A stretch of DNA of 55,894 bases. It comes from an uncultured Actinomycetes bacterium (lineage in GTDB: Bacteria > Actinomycetota > Actinomycetes > Nanopelagicales > Nanopelagicaceae). The notes below the pieces were generated by a model. That model was given only the letters and a program-made list of their open reading frames with translations. It searched no databases and had not been told where the DNA came from. Both the position numbers and the translations under genes were made by a program. Of the stretch, positions 26,888 to 36,318 are shown one piece after another (positions within the stretch are counted from its first letter, which is position 1; each line of letters begins with the position of its first letter). The stretch spans positions 1 through 55,894 of the forward strand of contig CAITID010000078.1 in NCBI GenBank assembly GCA_903892335.1, written 5' to 3'.

Positions 26888-27677
26888 CGTTCTTACTAAG
26901 GTGCAACGAAAGATAAATTTTGCGATAAATATTCCGCTTAAAGTTTTCAAAAAACCTAAAAGCAAGGATTCCGTTACAAGCGACTTATTCCCAATTAGAA
27001 ATGATGAGAATTGGGCAACCGAATTTGAGTTTCTTAATCTTCCAGGACTCATACGTGGAGATATCGCCAGTAGCCATAAAGCTAAGGTGGTTTTTTTTAG
27101 CGACGATGGCATTGAATTGGGCCGAAAAGATCTCGAAATCAATGGACTTGGACGCAGTACTGTAAATCTAAAAGATTTCTTGAAGGATGGACTCCAGGGA
27201 TCTACTACATTTGCAGTATTTCATGAAAGAGGTGGTACTGCAGCCGACCTTGGCGAAAGTTTTATGGCAGAACGAGGGTATGCAGGGTATAAATACAAAA
27301 GCATTGAAGTTAAAGGCTATGTGCATGGAAACTTGGATGCAGTTTCCTATTCTTCAGGGATTATTAAAAAATTAGGCAACTCTGGTTTTCTAAAAAAAAC
27401 CTACTTTGTTCAGCATTTACTCACAGGACCAGCCGATTACGATTTCATTGTTACCAATCCAACCTCGAAGAAGATTTCAGTTAAACCAATAATTGAAGTA
27501 AATGGAATAACCAAAAAATTTAAAAAATACACCATACCTAGTTTAGGATGTCACACATTTAGCGTGAAAATTCAGGAAACTGAAATCGGAAAAATAAAAT
27601 TTAGAAGTTACTTGTACCTTGGAAGACCTGTGGTGTTCAGGGTAGCGGCTAATTCCTTTGATGTATTCCACGGATAG
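26877..27677 (+). CDS. Unrecognised protein of the glycan island (second of a pair)
   Basis: A 266-aa protein of no family I recognise. Like its upstream neighbour it lacks a signal peptide and looks beta-rich. Its segment DFIVTNPTSKKISVKPIIEV (about 190-209) has the same rhythm as LIVLNATNNPEIIESNI in the neighbour, so the two may be distant paralogues. It also carries AERGYAGYKYK (about 130-140) and ends in RVAANSFDVFHG. It overlaps the first gene by 11 bases, so they are co-transcribed. The function is unknown. Confidence 0.7.
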   Translation: MTISVLTKVQRKINFAINIPLKVFKKPKSKDSVTSDLFPIRNDENWATEFEFLNLPGLIRGDIASSHKAKVVFFSDDGIELGRKDLEINGLGRSTVNLKDFLKDGLQGSTTFAVFHERGGTAADLGESFMAERGYAGYKYKSIEVKGYVHGNLDAVSYSSGIIKKLGNSGFLKKTYFVQHLLTGPADYDFIVTNPTSKKISVKPIIEVNGITKKFKKYTIPSLGCHTFSVKIQETEIGKIKFRSYLYLGRPVVFRVAANSFDVFHG

Positions 27678-27695
27678 AAACAATTTGACCGCTAG

Positions 27696-28883
27696 TTAGA
27701 CACTATTTTGCCCGATTATCTCTTTTAAAACTTTACAGATTCGCTTAGTGTCCTTCTTTTTGAGCTTCGGGAAAATAGGAATACTTAAAGTTGAATTATA
27801 ATACTCCATGGCTTTTGGGTAGTTCGCAGATTCAAAACCTAAGTCTTTGTAGTACGGCTGCATGGGAATTGGAATGTAGTGAACCTGAGAGCCAATACCT
27901 TGATCACGCAGTTTTTGCATCAATGAATTTCTGCTGATACCCAATTTTGTAAAATCAATCTTTATCACGAATATATGTAAGGCGCTATTTTTGATGTATT
28001 CAATTTGAATCAAAGGTTCAATATGCTTAATGTTTTTCATTAATTGAAAATACAAATGAGCAATCTCTCTGCGTTTTGAAATAAACTTGTCTATTCTTTT
28101 TATCTGAGACAGCGCAAGCGCCGCTTGTATATCAGTTATTCGGAAGTTGTATCCAAGTTCCATCATTTCGTAGTACCAAAGATTTGTCTGGCCATCTGTT
28201 TGCGAATTTATTGGGTTTAAAAATTTATCATCAAGTTTGTTTATTCCATGGCTCCTGAGTCTTAGAATTTTATGATACAAATCTTTGCTGTTGGTAGTTA
28301 TTAGACCCCCCTCTCCAGAGGTTATGGACTTAACTGGGTGCATAGAAAAAACTGTTAAATCCGAATACTTACATGACCCTACTTTTGTTCCATCTTCATA
28401 ATTCCCTCCTAAAGCATGAGCTGCGTCTTCAACTATCTTGAAATTGTATTTATCTGAGAGTTTTGTAAGTGATTTCATGTCGCAAGATTGCCCCGCAAAA
28501 TGCACGGGTACAACAGCAGAGATCTGTAGCCCTTCCTGTAGTTTTTTCTCCAAATTTGACATAGACATATTTCCATTTTCGATCTCAATGTCAACAAAAT
28601 AAGGTTGTAAATTGTTATAGATAATGCTGTTTGAACTTGCGACAAAGGAAATTGGACTAGTTGCTACTTTAGAATTTTCTTCAAGATTTAAAGATTTTAT
28701 AGCTATCTGTAACCCAGCTGTAGCGTTCGCAACAGCAATGGCGTACTTTGCGCCACAGTATTCTGCTGCAAATTTCTCAAACTCCAGAGTTTTGTTGCCT
28801 TGTGTTAGCGACTTAAAACTTAGTTGTTTTGCTACCTCGTAGACGTCCCGAAAATTGATCGTCTGGCGACCGTATGGGATCAA
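27696..28883 (-). CDS. pseC: PseC-like sugar-nucleotide aminotransferase (DegT/DnrJ/EryC1 family)
   Basis: PLP enzyme expected to aminate C4 of the 4-keto sugar made by PseB, giving UDP-4-amino-4,6-dideoxy-N-acetyl-L-altrosamine. The 395-aa protein shows VEDAAHALGG (about 151-160) and the PLP-lysine loop FSMHPVKSITSGEGG (Lys185), closest to PseC among the DegT family. The TTG start overlaps the pseB stop in TTGA. No pseG, pseH, pseI or pseF follows, so the product may go into a different, non-nonulosonate amino sugar. The symbol is given by similarity. Confidence 0.85.
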   Translation of the reverse strand: MIPYGRQTINFRDVYEVAKQLSFKSLTQGNKTLEFEKFAAEYCGAKYAIAVANATAGLQIAIKSLNLEENSKVATSPISFVASSNSIIYNNLQPYFVDIEIENGNMSMSNLEKKLQEGLQISAVVPVHFAGQSCDMKSLTKLSDKYNFKIVEDAAHALGGNYEDGTKVGSCKYSDLTVFSMHPVKSITSGEGGLITTNSKDLYHKILRLRSHGINKLDDKFLNPINSQTDGQTNLWYYEMMELGYNFRITDIQAALALSQIKRIDKFISKRREIAHLYFQLMKNIKHIEPLIQIEYIKNSALHIFVIKIDFTKLGISRNSLMQKLRDQGIGSQVHYIPIPMQPYYKDLGFESANYPKAMEYYNSTLSIPIFPKLKKKDTKRICKVLKEIIGQNSV

Positions 28884-29878
28884 GAAATTAAACCAATTTT
28901 TACTAAAAAGGCTTTGAATGTTTCATTTGTAAACCAATCAGGATTAGTTTCGCTACTAAATCGAAACCCTTCTTTAACAATATTGCCTTTCTGGCCCAGA
29001 TTATTTTTATAGGTTTTTGGAGATGTAGAAATCACATAATGATCATCAAATTCCAATGTATTTAATGAATCGTCTTCGGTAATCATGACTTCGTGTAGTT
29101 TCTCGCCTTGTCTAATACCTATTGTCGCGTGTCTGATATCTGGAGCAACAACTTTTGCAACATCGGTTACTTTAAAACTTGGGATCTTTGGGACGAATAT
29201 TTCTCCACCCGTCATTCTATGCAAGGAATCAATTACAAAATCAACTCCTTGATCAAGGCTAAGCCAAAACCGAGTCATTCTTGGGTCCGTGATTGGAATT
29301 TCGCCAGTTTTAGCTTTCTCAAGGAAAAACGGAATAACAGATCCTCTTGAACCTAAAACGTTTCCATACCGAACCACACTAAATCTAGTATCTCGTTTGC
29401 CAGCTAAATGGTTGCCTGCTACGAAAAGTTTATCGGAACATAACTTTGTTGCTCCATACAAGTTAGCTGGGTTTGCTGCCTTATCAGTACTTAGCGCGAC
29501 TACCTTTGAAACATTGTTGTAGATCGCGGCCCTAATTATATTTTCTGCTCCGAGAATGTTAGTTTTTATAGCTTCCATTGGATTGTATTCCGCGGCAGGA
29601 ATTTGTTTCATCGCTGCTGCATGCACAACCATGTCTACATCAAAAGTAGCCTGCTCTAAGCGATTGTAATCTCTTACATCTCCTAAAAAATATCGGAGCT
29701 TTTCCGATTTATGTATCTCCTGCATTTCAAATTGCTTTAATTCATCACGACTAAAAACTATAACTTTTTTAATGTCTTTTACTGAAAGCAAACGTTTTAC
29801 AAAAGATTTTCCAAACGAACCAGTACCTCCGGTTACGAGGACAGTTTTCCCAGAGAATATCTCTTCAATTGAACTCAT
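28880..29878 (-). CDS. pseB: PseB-like UDP-N-acetylglucosamine 4,6-dehydratase (inverting)
   Basis: Extended SDR enzyme that makes the 4-keto-6-deoxy sugar from UDP-GlcNAc. The 332-aa protein has the NAD motif VLVTGGTGSFGKSFV (about 14-28), then VIVFSRDELKQFEMQ typical of PseB/CapD-short proteins, STDKAANPANLYGATK with the catalytic Tyr/Lys pair, and VRYGNVLGSRGSVIPFF. It is upstream of and overlaps pseC by four bases. The soluble short form without CapD-type TM helices fits PseB. The product stereochemistry is inferred from the pairing with PseC. Confidence 0.88.
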   Translation of the reverse strand: MSSIEEIFSGKTVLVTGGTGSFGKSFVKRLLSVKDIKKVIVFSRDELKQFEMQEIHKSEKLRYFLGDVRDYNRLEQATFDVDMVVHAAAMKQIPAAEYNPMEAIKTNILGAENIIRAAIYNNVSKVVALSTDKAANPANLYGATKLCSDKLFVAGNHLAGKRDTRFSVVRYGNVLGSRGSVIPFFLEKAKTGEIPITDPRMTRFWLSLDQGVDFVIDSLHRMTGGEIFVPKIPSFKVTDVAKVVAPDIRHATIGIRQGEKLHEVMITEDDSLNTLEFDDHYVISTSPKTYKNNLGQKGNIVKEGFRFSSETNPDWFTNETFKAFLVKIGLIS

Positions 29879-29882
29879 AAAA

Positions 29883-30767
29883 TTAGTTTAACATCAATTC
29901 AGACTTCAACATATCTTCAACCATTGGCATACTTAATCTTGAATCTTTCTCGTACTTGCCGCTATCCAAAGCCATAAATTTGGGTCGCTTAGCCAGTATA
30001 GGATTCAAATCAATAGTGCTGTCTTGAAGTAAATTCTCGTCTACGCCAAAGTGTTGATAAACAAGTTTTATAAATTCAAGTTTCGACACTACATCCCGTG
30101 AGCCTAAATTATAGATACCATCTAAGTTTTTATCTATAAGCTGATCGATAGATTGCATCAAGACCCCAATAGATAACGGGCTGAAATATACATCTGAGTA
30201 CCCCTGAATTGCTTTCTTGTCTTTAATTTGTTTCAATATCCAATCCAATAAAGAGTTTGAGCCTGATTTACTTTTACCAAAAAAATTACTACGGATAATT
30301 AAAGCTTCTTGATTGGAAAATAGGATTGTTTTTTCTGCTTCGAGTTTCGCGTATCCATATTGATTTATAGGACGAATATCCACAAGTTCATTCCTTGGAG
30401 ATTTAATATGAGAGTCAAAATGATCCGTACTAATATGGACAAATTTTACTTTACGATTTCTGGCCAAGTCAGATAAGTTACTCGCTGTTACCACGTTACC
30501 TAGCCAAGACTTTTCGGGGAACTTTTCGTTTTCTTCAACATTAGTAAAACCTGCACAATTAATAATCAGGTCATAACTTTCAGAAATTCTAGATAATTGA
30601 TCTATATTTAAAAGATCGATTTTATACTTTACATCAAAATCCACTGGTGGCTTCGAACGATAAAGTGCCCCGACAAAATTTCCTTGTTTCTTGTAGTGGG
30701 CACAGAATCGAGCACCTAATAAACCTGAGGCGCCTGAAACTAATACTGACATTTTAGAACTTTTCAT
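29883..30767 (-). CDS. RmlD-like NAD(P)-dependent sugar-nucleotide reductase/epimerase
   Basis: SDR protein of 294 aa in the dTDP-4-dehydrorhamnose reductase family. It shows VLVSGASGLLGARF (about 8-21), the strand VKFVHISTDHFD and the active-site YGYAKLEAEK. It precedes pseB by four bases, in one transcription unit with pseB and pseC. No rmlA, rmlB or rmlC is nearby, so reduction of another 4-keto sugar nucleotide in the island is as likely as rhamnose synthesis. An internal ATG (MSVLVSG) at 30752 is an alternative start, but a TAGAAT box eight bases before 30767 favours the longer form. Confidence 0.82.
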   Translation of the reverse strand: MKSSKMSVLVSGASGLLGARFCAHYKKQGNFVGALYRSKPPVDFDVKYKIDLLNIDQLSRISESYDLIINCAGFTNVEENEKFPEKSWLGNVVTASNLSDLARNRKVKFVHISTDHFDSHIKSPRNELVDIRPINQYGYAKLEAEKTILFSNQEALIIRSNFFGKSKSGSNSLLDWILKQIKDKKAIQGYSDVYFSPLSIGVLMQSIDQLIDKNLDGIYNLGSRDVVSKLEFIKLVYQHFGVDENLLQDSTIDLNPILAKRPKFMALDSGKYEKDSRLSMPMVEDMLKSELMLN

Positions 30768-30775
30768 AAGACTTA

Positions 30776-30781
30776 ATTCTA
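30776..30781 (-). promoter_or_regulatory. -10 box of the RmlD-like/pseB/pseC operon
   Basis: On the minus strand TAGAAT lies eight bases before the ATG at 30767, the same spacing as at guaB1. This suggests a leaderless or nearly leaderless operon mRNA. No clear -35 hexamer was found. Confidence 0.5.
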
Positions 30782-30820
30782 TATCAATATATGATTTGGG
30801 TTATAGCGTAAGGATGGGGA

Positions 30821-31765
30821 ATGGAATTGAATTTAGCTCTTATCATCTGCACTAGAAACAGGCCAGAAATGCTCAATAATCTATTGAATTCAATTCAAGT
30901 ATCTGAGCTGAAACCTGATTCTATAATCATTGTTTCATCAGGTGTAGATATATCAGAAATTGTTGAGACGCATCGAAAGTCACTTAAAATACTTCATCAT
31001 CATACTCACCGAATTGGCCAATCGAATCAAAAGATGATCGCAATACAAATGCTCAACCCAACAATAGATTGGGTGTTCTTTTTAGACGACGATTTGGAGT
31101 TAATTCCGTCCACTTTGACTCGCGCATTGCAAAGAATTGAACTAATACGGCAGGAGAATGTGAGTGGAATTGGAACAAATTTAACTCATAAATCACAGAA
31201 TTTTCAACATTCAAAACGAAGGAAATTTCAATCGCAGACTCGAATCGGAAGAATTAAACCCTCTGGTAGAGCTCTGAAATATGCTTTTAGTGAATTCACC
31301 TATACAGAATGGTTGAATGGCGCTTCGATTTGGCGCAAGGATTGTTTAAATCAATACATGTTGCCGGTTTTAGATTCAAAGTATGCCGCTTATGAAGATG
31401 TGATTTTTTCATCTAATGTAGCGCGCACTTCAAAACTAATCTATGATCCTTCGATTATTTTGCTTGAGCAATTACCTCACTCAAGAGTAACTATAAATTT
31501 TAAACAGCTTAAGTACATTACAATTTGGACAGGTTATTTAGTTTGCTCGAGACCGAGCATGAGAATTTACAGTTATAAAATGTTGACCGTAGCACGATTT
31601 ATATTTTTTATTCTTCCACTCCGAAGAAAGTATAAGTTTAATCTTTCAAAAATGATCCTTTGCCTTAGATTTCTTTTGAACATATTGAGATTACCCAGAG
31701 ATAAAGTAAAGTCAAAAATTCTTTTGATTGCTATGTTAAATAGCGAAAATGAAAATATTAACTAG
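30821..31765 (+). CDS. Glycosyltransferase family 2 protein
   Basis: GT-A fold transferase of 314 aa. The N-terminus has ALIICTRNRPEMLNNLLNSI, the nucleotide-sugar-binding start of GT2, and the metal-binding acidic motif is VFFLDDDLELIP (about 86-97). A basic, hydrophobic C-terminal third could associate with the membrane. AAGGATGGGGA just before the ATG serves as ribosome-binding site. It probably adds one sugar of the surface glycan; donor and acceptor are unknown. It overlaps the convergent gene by four bases. Confidence 0.88.
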   Translation: MELNLALIICTRNRPEMLNNLLNSIQVSELKPDSIIIVSSGVDISEIVETHRKSLKILHHHTHRIGQSNQKMIAIQMLNPTIDWVFFLDDDLELIPSTLTRALQRIELIRQENVSGIGTNLTHKSQNFQHSKRRKFQSQTRIGRIKPSGRALKYAFSEFTYTEWLNGASIWRKDCLNQYMLPVLDSKYAAYEDVIFSSNVARTSKLIYDPSIILLEQLPHSRVTINFKQLKYITIWTGYLVCSRPSMRIYSYKMLTVARFIFFILPLRRKYKFNLSKMILCLRFLLNILRLPRDKVKSKILLIAMLNSENENIN

Positions 31766-33252
31766 GCCTTTAACCTGTTAACTAGTTTTTGAGGTAATTG
31801 AAATTGCTGATAGAGCGATGCCACATTAAAGGAATTACCCTTTAAATTATCTATTTGATCTACAATTAAATTAATCTCTACTTCGAAATTCAATGGATTA
31901 ATTCGAGGGTAATTAAAGCTTGCTATGCTAAAGACATCTAGATTTAAGTTATCCTCGAAATCAACAAAAATTGGTAAATTCTTTGAGTTAAGCGCTTCTA
32001 TAACCGCCGCTGATCCAGTGTACATAGTTGCTTTCGTTCGAGAAATGTCGCATGCTAATGATTCTGTTGAGATCTCTATGTTATCGAGATACACAAAAGC
32101 CCTAATTAATTTTTTCGTTGTACGTTTTAATACTAGGTTAGGATGAAGCCTAAATATAAAGAAAATACTGGGGCAAACTTTAGCAATTCGTAGAGTAAAT
32201 TGAAGAAATTTCTCAGTTTGCCCAATTTTTCCTTCTGGAGTGATCAATATCGATATACCCTTATTCTGCGATGGCTTAATTGGTTTCATCACTTTTTGAC
32301 TACCTACACATATAACCTCGTTTTGATTGGATAGCCCCCGTAGAAAACTCGAATAAGCTGTTCCCGTAGTCAGGATACAAATTTTTTTAGTAAAATTCGT
32401 TATAAACAATTGAAACCCTGTATGAGCTTTAGTTAGGGGTGAATGTTGATAGAAATACAAATTTATGTCCCTATTTTTACTGGTTAAGTGTGTTGCAAGC
32501 AATTCTTCATAGTTGTATCCTTCTAAAGTAAGGAAAACATTCCTTATTAGATGAATTTTTTGTAATTCAACCGTTCTCTTGACCAAGTTAAAGTTATTGT
32601 ACGTTTCCCTGCTGAATATCCAAGGGATCGACTCCATTAAAATGTTAGCCTTGATGGGTTCTAATTTCCTGTATTTACTTGCGAGCCTTAAATGGTTGCT
32701 TAGAAGTCCCAATATTGTTCGCAAAAACTCTTTTGTTTCTAAGGGATGTAAAAATTTCGGCATGAGTAGAACGTTTTTACTGATTTGCTTTTCTGTTAAT
32801 TTCTTTAGAATCTTTGAATATTGGCTCCTTGTGTGATTTAAGTATAACACCGTGCAATTTTCTTTATTAACAAGTTTTGGTAAATCTGCGAAAAACAAAT
32901 CCTTTTCTTCATATATGTTATTTTTAGTTGCATGTGAGATAAACAATGCTTCAGCATTTAATTTATTTGTTTTGAAATATTTAATTTGTCGATAAAAGAA
33001 CAAGCTGCCAACGAAAAAACCAGTTACTTTGATTATTCCTTTTGGTATCTGGTAAATCATTTTATATTTGCGGTATCTATTTATTTTGTTATATTTTAAA
33101 CTTTTATATTTTTTCTGTGATTCTTCATCATTTTTTTGAATTCTAAAGTAAGGATTCATCAAAAATAACGTTGACTTGTTTTCATTAACAATTTCTTGAA
33201 GCTTGAAAGGTAGGTATTCATGTTTCATTGCTTCATCATGCGTCGTTCCCAT
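31762..33252 (-). CDS. Putative GT-B-type surface-carbohydrate biosynthesis protein
   Basis: A 496-aa protein without a clear assignment. The C-terminal half recalls GT-B enzymes of the polysialyl/CDP-glycerol transferase type: FIFRLHPNL (about 378-386) and GSAAVIEALNSKNLPIFVDF (about 428-447), where such proteins have an R.HP motif and a Ser/Ala-EAL-G-P donor-site loop. The N-terminal region is Lys/Tyr-rich with one hydrophobic stretch near residues 70-90. A TATAAC box lies about 29 bases upstream. A role in capsule or glycan synthesis is likely; transferase activity is only suggested. Confidence 0.6.
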   Translation of the reverse strand: MGTTHDEAMKHEYLPFKLQEIVNENKSTLFLMNPYFRIQKNDEESQKKYKSLKYNKINRYRKYKMIYQIPKGIIKVTGFFVGSLFFYRQIKYFKTNKLNAEALFISHATKNNIYEEKDLFFADLPKLVNKENCTVLYLNHTRSQYSKILKKLTEKQISKNVLLMPKFLHPLETKEFLRTILGLLSNHLRLASKYRKLEPIKANILMESIPWIFSRETYNNFNLVKRTVELQKIHLIRNVFLTLEGYNYEELLATHLTSKNRDINLYFYQHSPLTKAHTGFQLFITNFTKKICILTTGTAYSSFLRGLSNQNEVICVGSQKVMKPIKPSQNKGISILITPEGKIGQTEKFLQFTLRIAKVCPSIFFIFRLHPNLVLKRTTKKLIRAFVYLDNIEISTESLACDISRTKATMYTGSAAVIEALNSKNLPIFVDFEDNLNLDVFSIASFNYPRINPLNFEVEINLIVDQIDNLKGNSFNVASLYQQFQLPQKLVNRLKA

Positions 33253-33381
33253 GAAAAGAATTTTACTTGTTTTTTGGGTGAGTTATATGAGAAATCGAAA
33301 TAAAGTCTTGCTTCATATTTCTCACGCACCCAGTCCGAATGTTATGCTGTGATATTCGGTAAAAGATTTGATTTAAGTTTT

Positions 33382-35214
33382 CTAGTTATCTATGCCCATG
33401 AGTTTTACCTGTTTTTCAAAATTGAGCGATAATTTTCTTACTTCGGAGAAAGTGCCTTCTGCTGCAATTTTACCGCCATCCATATACACAACTTTATCCG
33501 CGTTTATTACTGAAGAAAGTCTATGTGCGATCAAAATCACGGTGCACTTACCTTTAAGCTCTTTAATTGTTTGAGAAATAAGAGCTTCCGTTTCTCCGTC
33601 TAGAGCGCTGGTCGCCTCATCAAGAATTAATAGTTTTGGTGAAGAGAATAAAGCTCGCGCGATTCCCAGTCTTTGGCGTTGTCCACCACTTAACTGATTA
33701 CCAAACTCTCCGACATGCGTGTCAATTCCCAAAGGCAGAGTTTTTACAAATTCATCCAAATGTGCAACTTTAAGGGAGTTCCAAACTCTTTCATCATCTA
33801 AGGGATCAAATTCAAATCCTTGAGATATATTCTCTCGAATTGTAGTATTCATAATGTTAATATTCTGTGGTACGTAAGCTACAGCTCCGGGCCATCTAAC
33901 AAAAGCAGACAGTGGAGTTAACCCACTTATCTTTACTGAGTCGTTATCATTTGAAAAAACTCCTAAAATCAAGTCAACTAGTGTTGTTTTGCCCGCGCCA
34001 GATGAACCTGTGATTGCTACTTGAGAACCTGGTGCAATTTGGAGGTTTAAATTTTGGATAGAAAAATTTGAATTATTTTTATATCTGAAGGTTAAATCTT
34101 CTATAACGACCGAAGGTTGGAAGTTACTATGATCAAAGCTTTTTGGGGTACTAATTAATTTGTCGTGGTATCCAGATCTAGCAAAATCAATCATACTCAT
34201 CGTTTTTTCGACTGTACCTAGTCCAAGCCTTAGATAAATTGTACTTTGCTGAATCCTTAAAATTGCCGGGGCAATCCTAGTTGAAGCGGCCAAGAAGATA
34301 GCTAAACTTGCAATCGCTTGACTTGAATTATACAAAGCAAATTGAATGCCTGCTATTATAAATGAAGCAACGATCAAAGATATTTCAAATGCATATTTGC
34401 TTAAGTTAGGCATAAAATTTTTCTTTGCAGTAACAACCGCAAGATCCATCCTTAAATTAGTAATTTTTTCAATATAAAAGCTTCTACGATTTTTTACCAC
34501 TAATTCTCTATAAGAATTTAGGGCCTCGATAATACTCTCGTTACTATTCAATCCTAGGCGGGCTTCATCTATGCCTAATTTATAGGTGCTTGACTTCATG
34601 TATTTATTTAACGCTAATGCGACAAATGTAAAAATTATAAATATTGACAAGGAAATAGAAGTATTTACAAACAGTAAGCCCACGAAAAGTACAAAAAGAA
34701 GCACTAAGTCAGAGAATATCATTAGTGCGCTTCCAATTACCCTGGTTGTTAAATTCTCAACACCTAAAGTAGTTGAATAAATAATTTCCTGATTCGTATG
34801 TTTGTTTAGATCTGTGGCTGACTTAGAGAATAAATCACGAATTAAATTTGATGAAATTATAGCGCCTCGCCTGCTTACAAACAAAAGAGTTTTTCTAACT
34901 AAAAAAACAGAAACCACGGTTTTAAAGATTAAAACAAAAGCAGCGATTCCTCCTAGTACTGCAACTTGCTGTTGAAAGTTATACTGGTTTAAATTTGTTA
35001 AATCTAGGATTTGATTGACTCTGCTACCAGGTGATTTAGATTGAATTCCATACACAGAGAGTGCACCGATAACACCCAAAAGGGCCACGCCCAATAGGTC
35101 TAGAAATGCAAGGAAGACTTGGCTCAGTGCCACTAAAAGGAGTTTTTCTCTATCCCGTTTGTTATAAACGGATAAAATTTGTCTAAACTGTTTATAAACT
35201 GGAGGAATTCTCAT
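33382..35214 (-). CDS. ABC exporter, fused membrane and ATPase domains (MsbA/PglK type)
   Basis: A 610-aa half-transporter that would work as a homodimer in the cytoplasmic membrane. The N-terminal domain has about six TM helices (within residues 20-330). The C-terminal ATPase has Walker A GSSGAGKTTLVDLILG (about 410-425), the signature LSGGQRQRLGIARAL, Walker B LLILDEATSALDGE and the H-loop AHRLSS. In a glycan island the likely job is flipping a lipid-linked saccharide, as PglK does; generic export is the alternative. It follows holB by nine bases but is A/T-rich like the island. Confidence 0.88.
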   Translation of the reverse strand: MRIPPVYKQFRQILSVYNKRDREKLLLVALSQVFLAFLDLLGVALLGVIGALSVYGIQSKSPGSRVNQILDLTNLNQYNFQQQVAVLGGIAAFVLIFKTVVSVFLVRKTLLFVSRRGAIISSNLIRDLFSKSATDLNKHTNQEIIYSTTLGVENLTTRVIGSALMIFSDLVLLFVLFVGLLFVNTSISLSIFIIFTFVALALNKYMKSSTYKLGIDEARLGLNSNESIIEALNSYRELVVKNRRSFYIEKITNLRMDLAVVTAKKNFMPNLSKYAFEISLIVASFIIAGIQFALYNSSQAIASLAIFLAASTRIAPAILRIQQSTIYLRLGLGTVEKTMSMIDFARSGYHDKLISTPKSFDHSNFQPSVVIEDLTFRYKNNSNFSIQNLNLQIAPGSQVAITGSSGAGKTTLVDLILGVFSNDNDSVKISGLTPLSAFVRWPGAVAYVPQNINIMNTTIRENISQGFEFDPLDDERVWNSLKVAHLDEFVKTLPLGIDTHVGEFGNQLSGGQRQRLGIARALFSSPKLLILDEATSALDGETEALISQTIKELKGKCTVILIAHRLSSVINADKVVYMDGGKIAAEGTFSEVRKLSLNFEKQVKLMGIDN

Positions 35215-35223
35215 TTGTGAATT

Positions 35224-36318
35224 TTACCTTATCTGACAGAAGAGTGATTCGGTTATTAACTGAATTGATGAGTTATTAGCTAATTTTCGTCTTGATTCAT
35301 CAACTGCGTTAATTTTTTGAATGATTTTGCTGGCTACATTCACCGAATTCTCTGCACTTGTTAATTCTGATCTAAATTGATTTTGATACTCTAAAAAACT
35401 TTGATCTAGATAATCTTTTATCATTCTACTTGATCTAGTTTTTTGCTCCTTCTCTAACTCCTTAACTGCCTTACTTCCGCCCGTTGCCAACTTGCTTCCT
35501 GTTGTTCCATAAGACTCTTTTAACTTAACAAGTTCTGCTTCATCTCTAACCTCTAATTCAGCCATAGCTTGAGATTTTGCAAGTTCCACCAAAGTATTTG
35601 CTGCCTCAAAAGCAGATGCCAAATCCTTTACAGTAAATGGAATGTTTAAAATCTTCTCTCTCGTGTTTCTTGCTTCTTCATTTGTAGCTAGATACTTCGC
35701 GCGGCCGATATGCCCCCCAGCAGCATTTGCTGCAAACTCCGCCATTTTTGGATCAATCCCATCACGTTCAATCAACAGTTTAGTGACAGCCTTAATGGAT
35801 GGTGTGCGCAAGGTTAAGTGCCGGCACCTTGATCTAATTGTTGGAATCACATCTGTAAGAGTTGGGGCGCACAGCAACCAAACAGTTCTAGCGCCCGGCT
35901 CTTCTATTACTTTTAATAGTGCATTTGCTGCAGACTCTGTTAACCGATCAGCATCCTCAATTACAACAACCCGATAATTGCCCACAGAAGGTGACCAAGA
36001 AGTTCTAGTAATTAACTCTCTAACCTCATCAACCTTGATTGATAAACCTTCAGTCCGTACTAACTCAATATCCGCATGAGAGCCATCAATTACTGATGTG
36101 CAGTCAATGCAGTTACCACAACCACCTTTTTTACAAAGTAACCCAGATGCAAATGCAATTGCAGCATTTGATCTGCCAGAACCAGGAGGTCCAGTAAACA
36201 ACCAAGAGTGGGTCATGTTTTGAGAGCTATTCGTAGAGTCCTTTGAAGCAGCAATTGCTTCTTTTAGAGTTTTAATCACCGCTTCTTGATCAATTAAATT
36301 ATCAAATACTGAACTCAT
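35224..36318 (-). CDS. holB: DNA polymerase III subunit delta'
   Basis: Clamp-loader subunit for chromosome replication. The 364-aa protein has a P-loop TGPPGSGRSNAA (about 42-53), the zinc-binding cysteine cluster CKKGGCGNCIDC (about 62-73), and VIEDADRLTESAANALLKVIEEP (given as the conserved delta'/gamma helix region, residues about 116-138). It overlaps the upstream tmk fusion by four bases (ATGA). The tmk-holB pair is conserved in Actinobacteria. Less A/T-rich than the island gene after it, it marks a return to core sequence. Confidence 0.94.
   Translation of the reverse strand: MSSVFDNLIDQEAVIKTLKEAIAASKDSTNSSQNMTHSWLFTGPPGSGRSNAAIAFASGLLCKKGGCGNCIDCTSVIDGSHADIELVRTEGLSIKVDEVRELITRTSWSPSVGNYRVVVIEDADRLTESAANALLKVIEEPGARTVWLLCAPTLTDVIPTIRSRCRHLTLRTPSIKAVTKLLIERDGIDPKMAEFAANAAGGHIGRAKYLATNEEARNTREKILNIPFTVKDLASAFEAANTLVELAKSQAMAELEVRDEAELVKLKESYGTTGSKLATGGSKAVKELEKEQKTRSSRMIKDYLDQSFLEYQNQFRSELTSAENSVNVASKIIQKINAVDESRRKLANNSSIQLITESLFCQIR

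Noticed and set aside
29883..30767. Rhamnose biosynthesis gene rmlD proper
   Set aside because: The family fits, but rmlA, rmlB and rmlC are absent nearby and it is co-transcribed with pseB/pseC, so I kept the general name.
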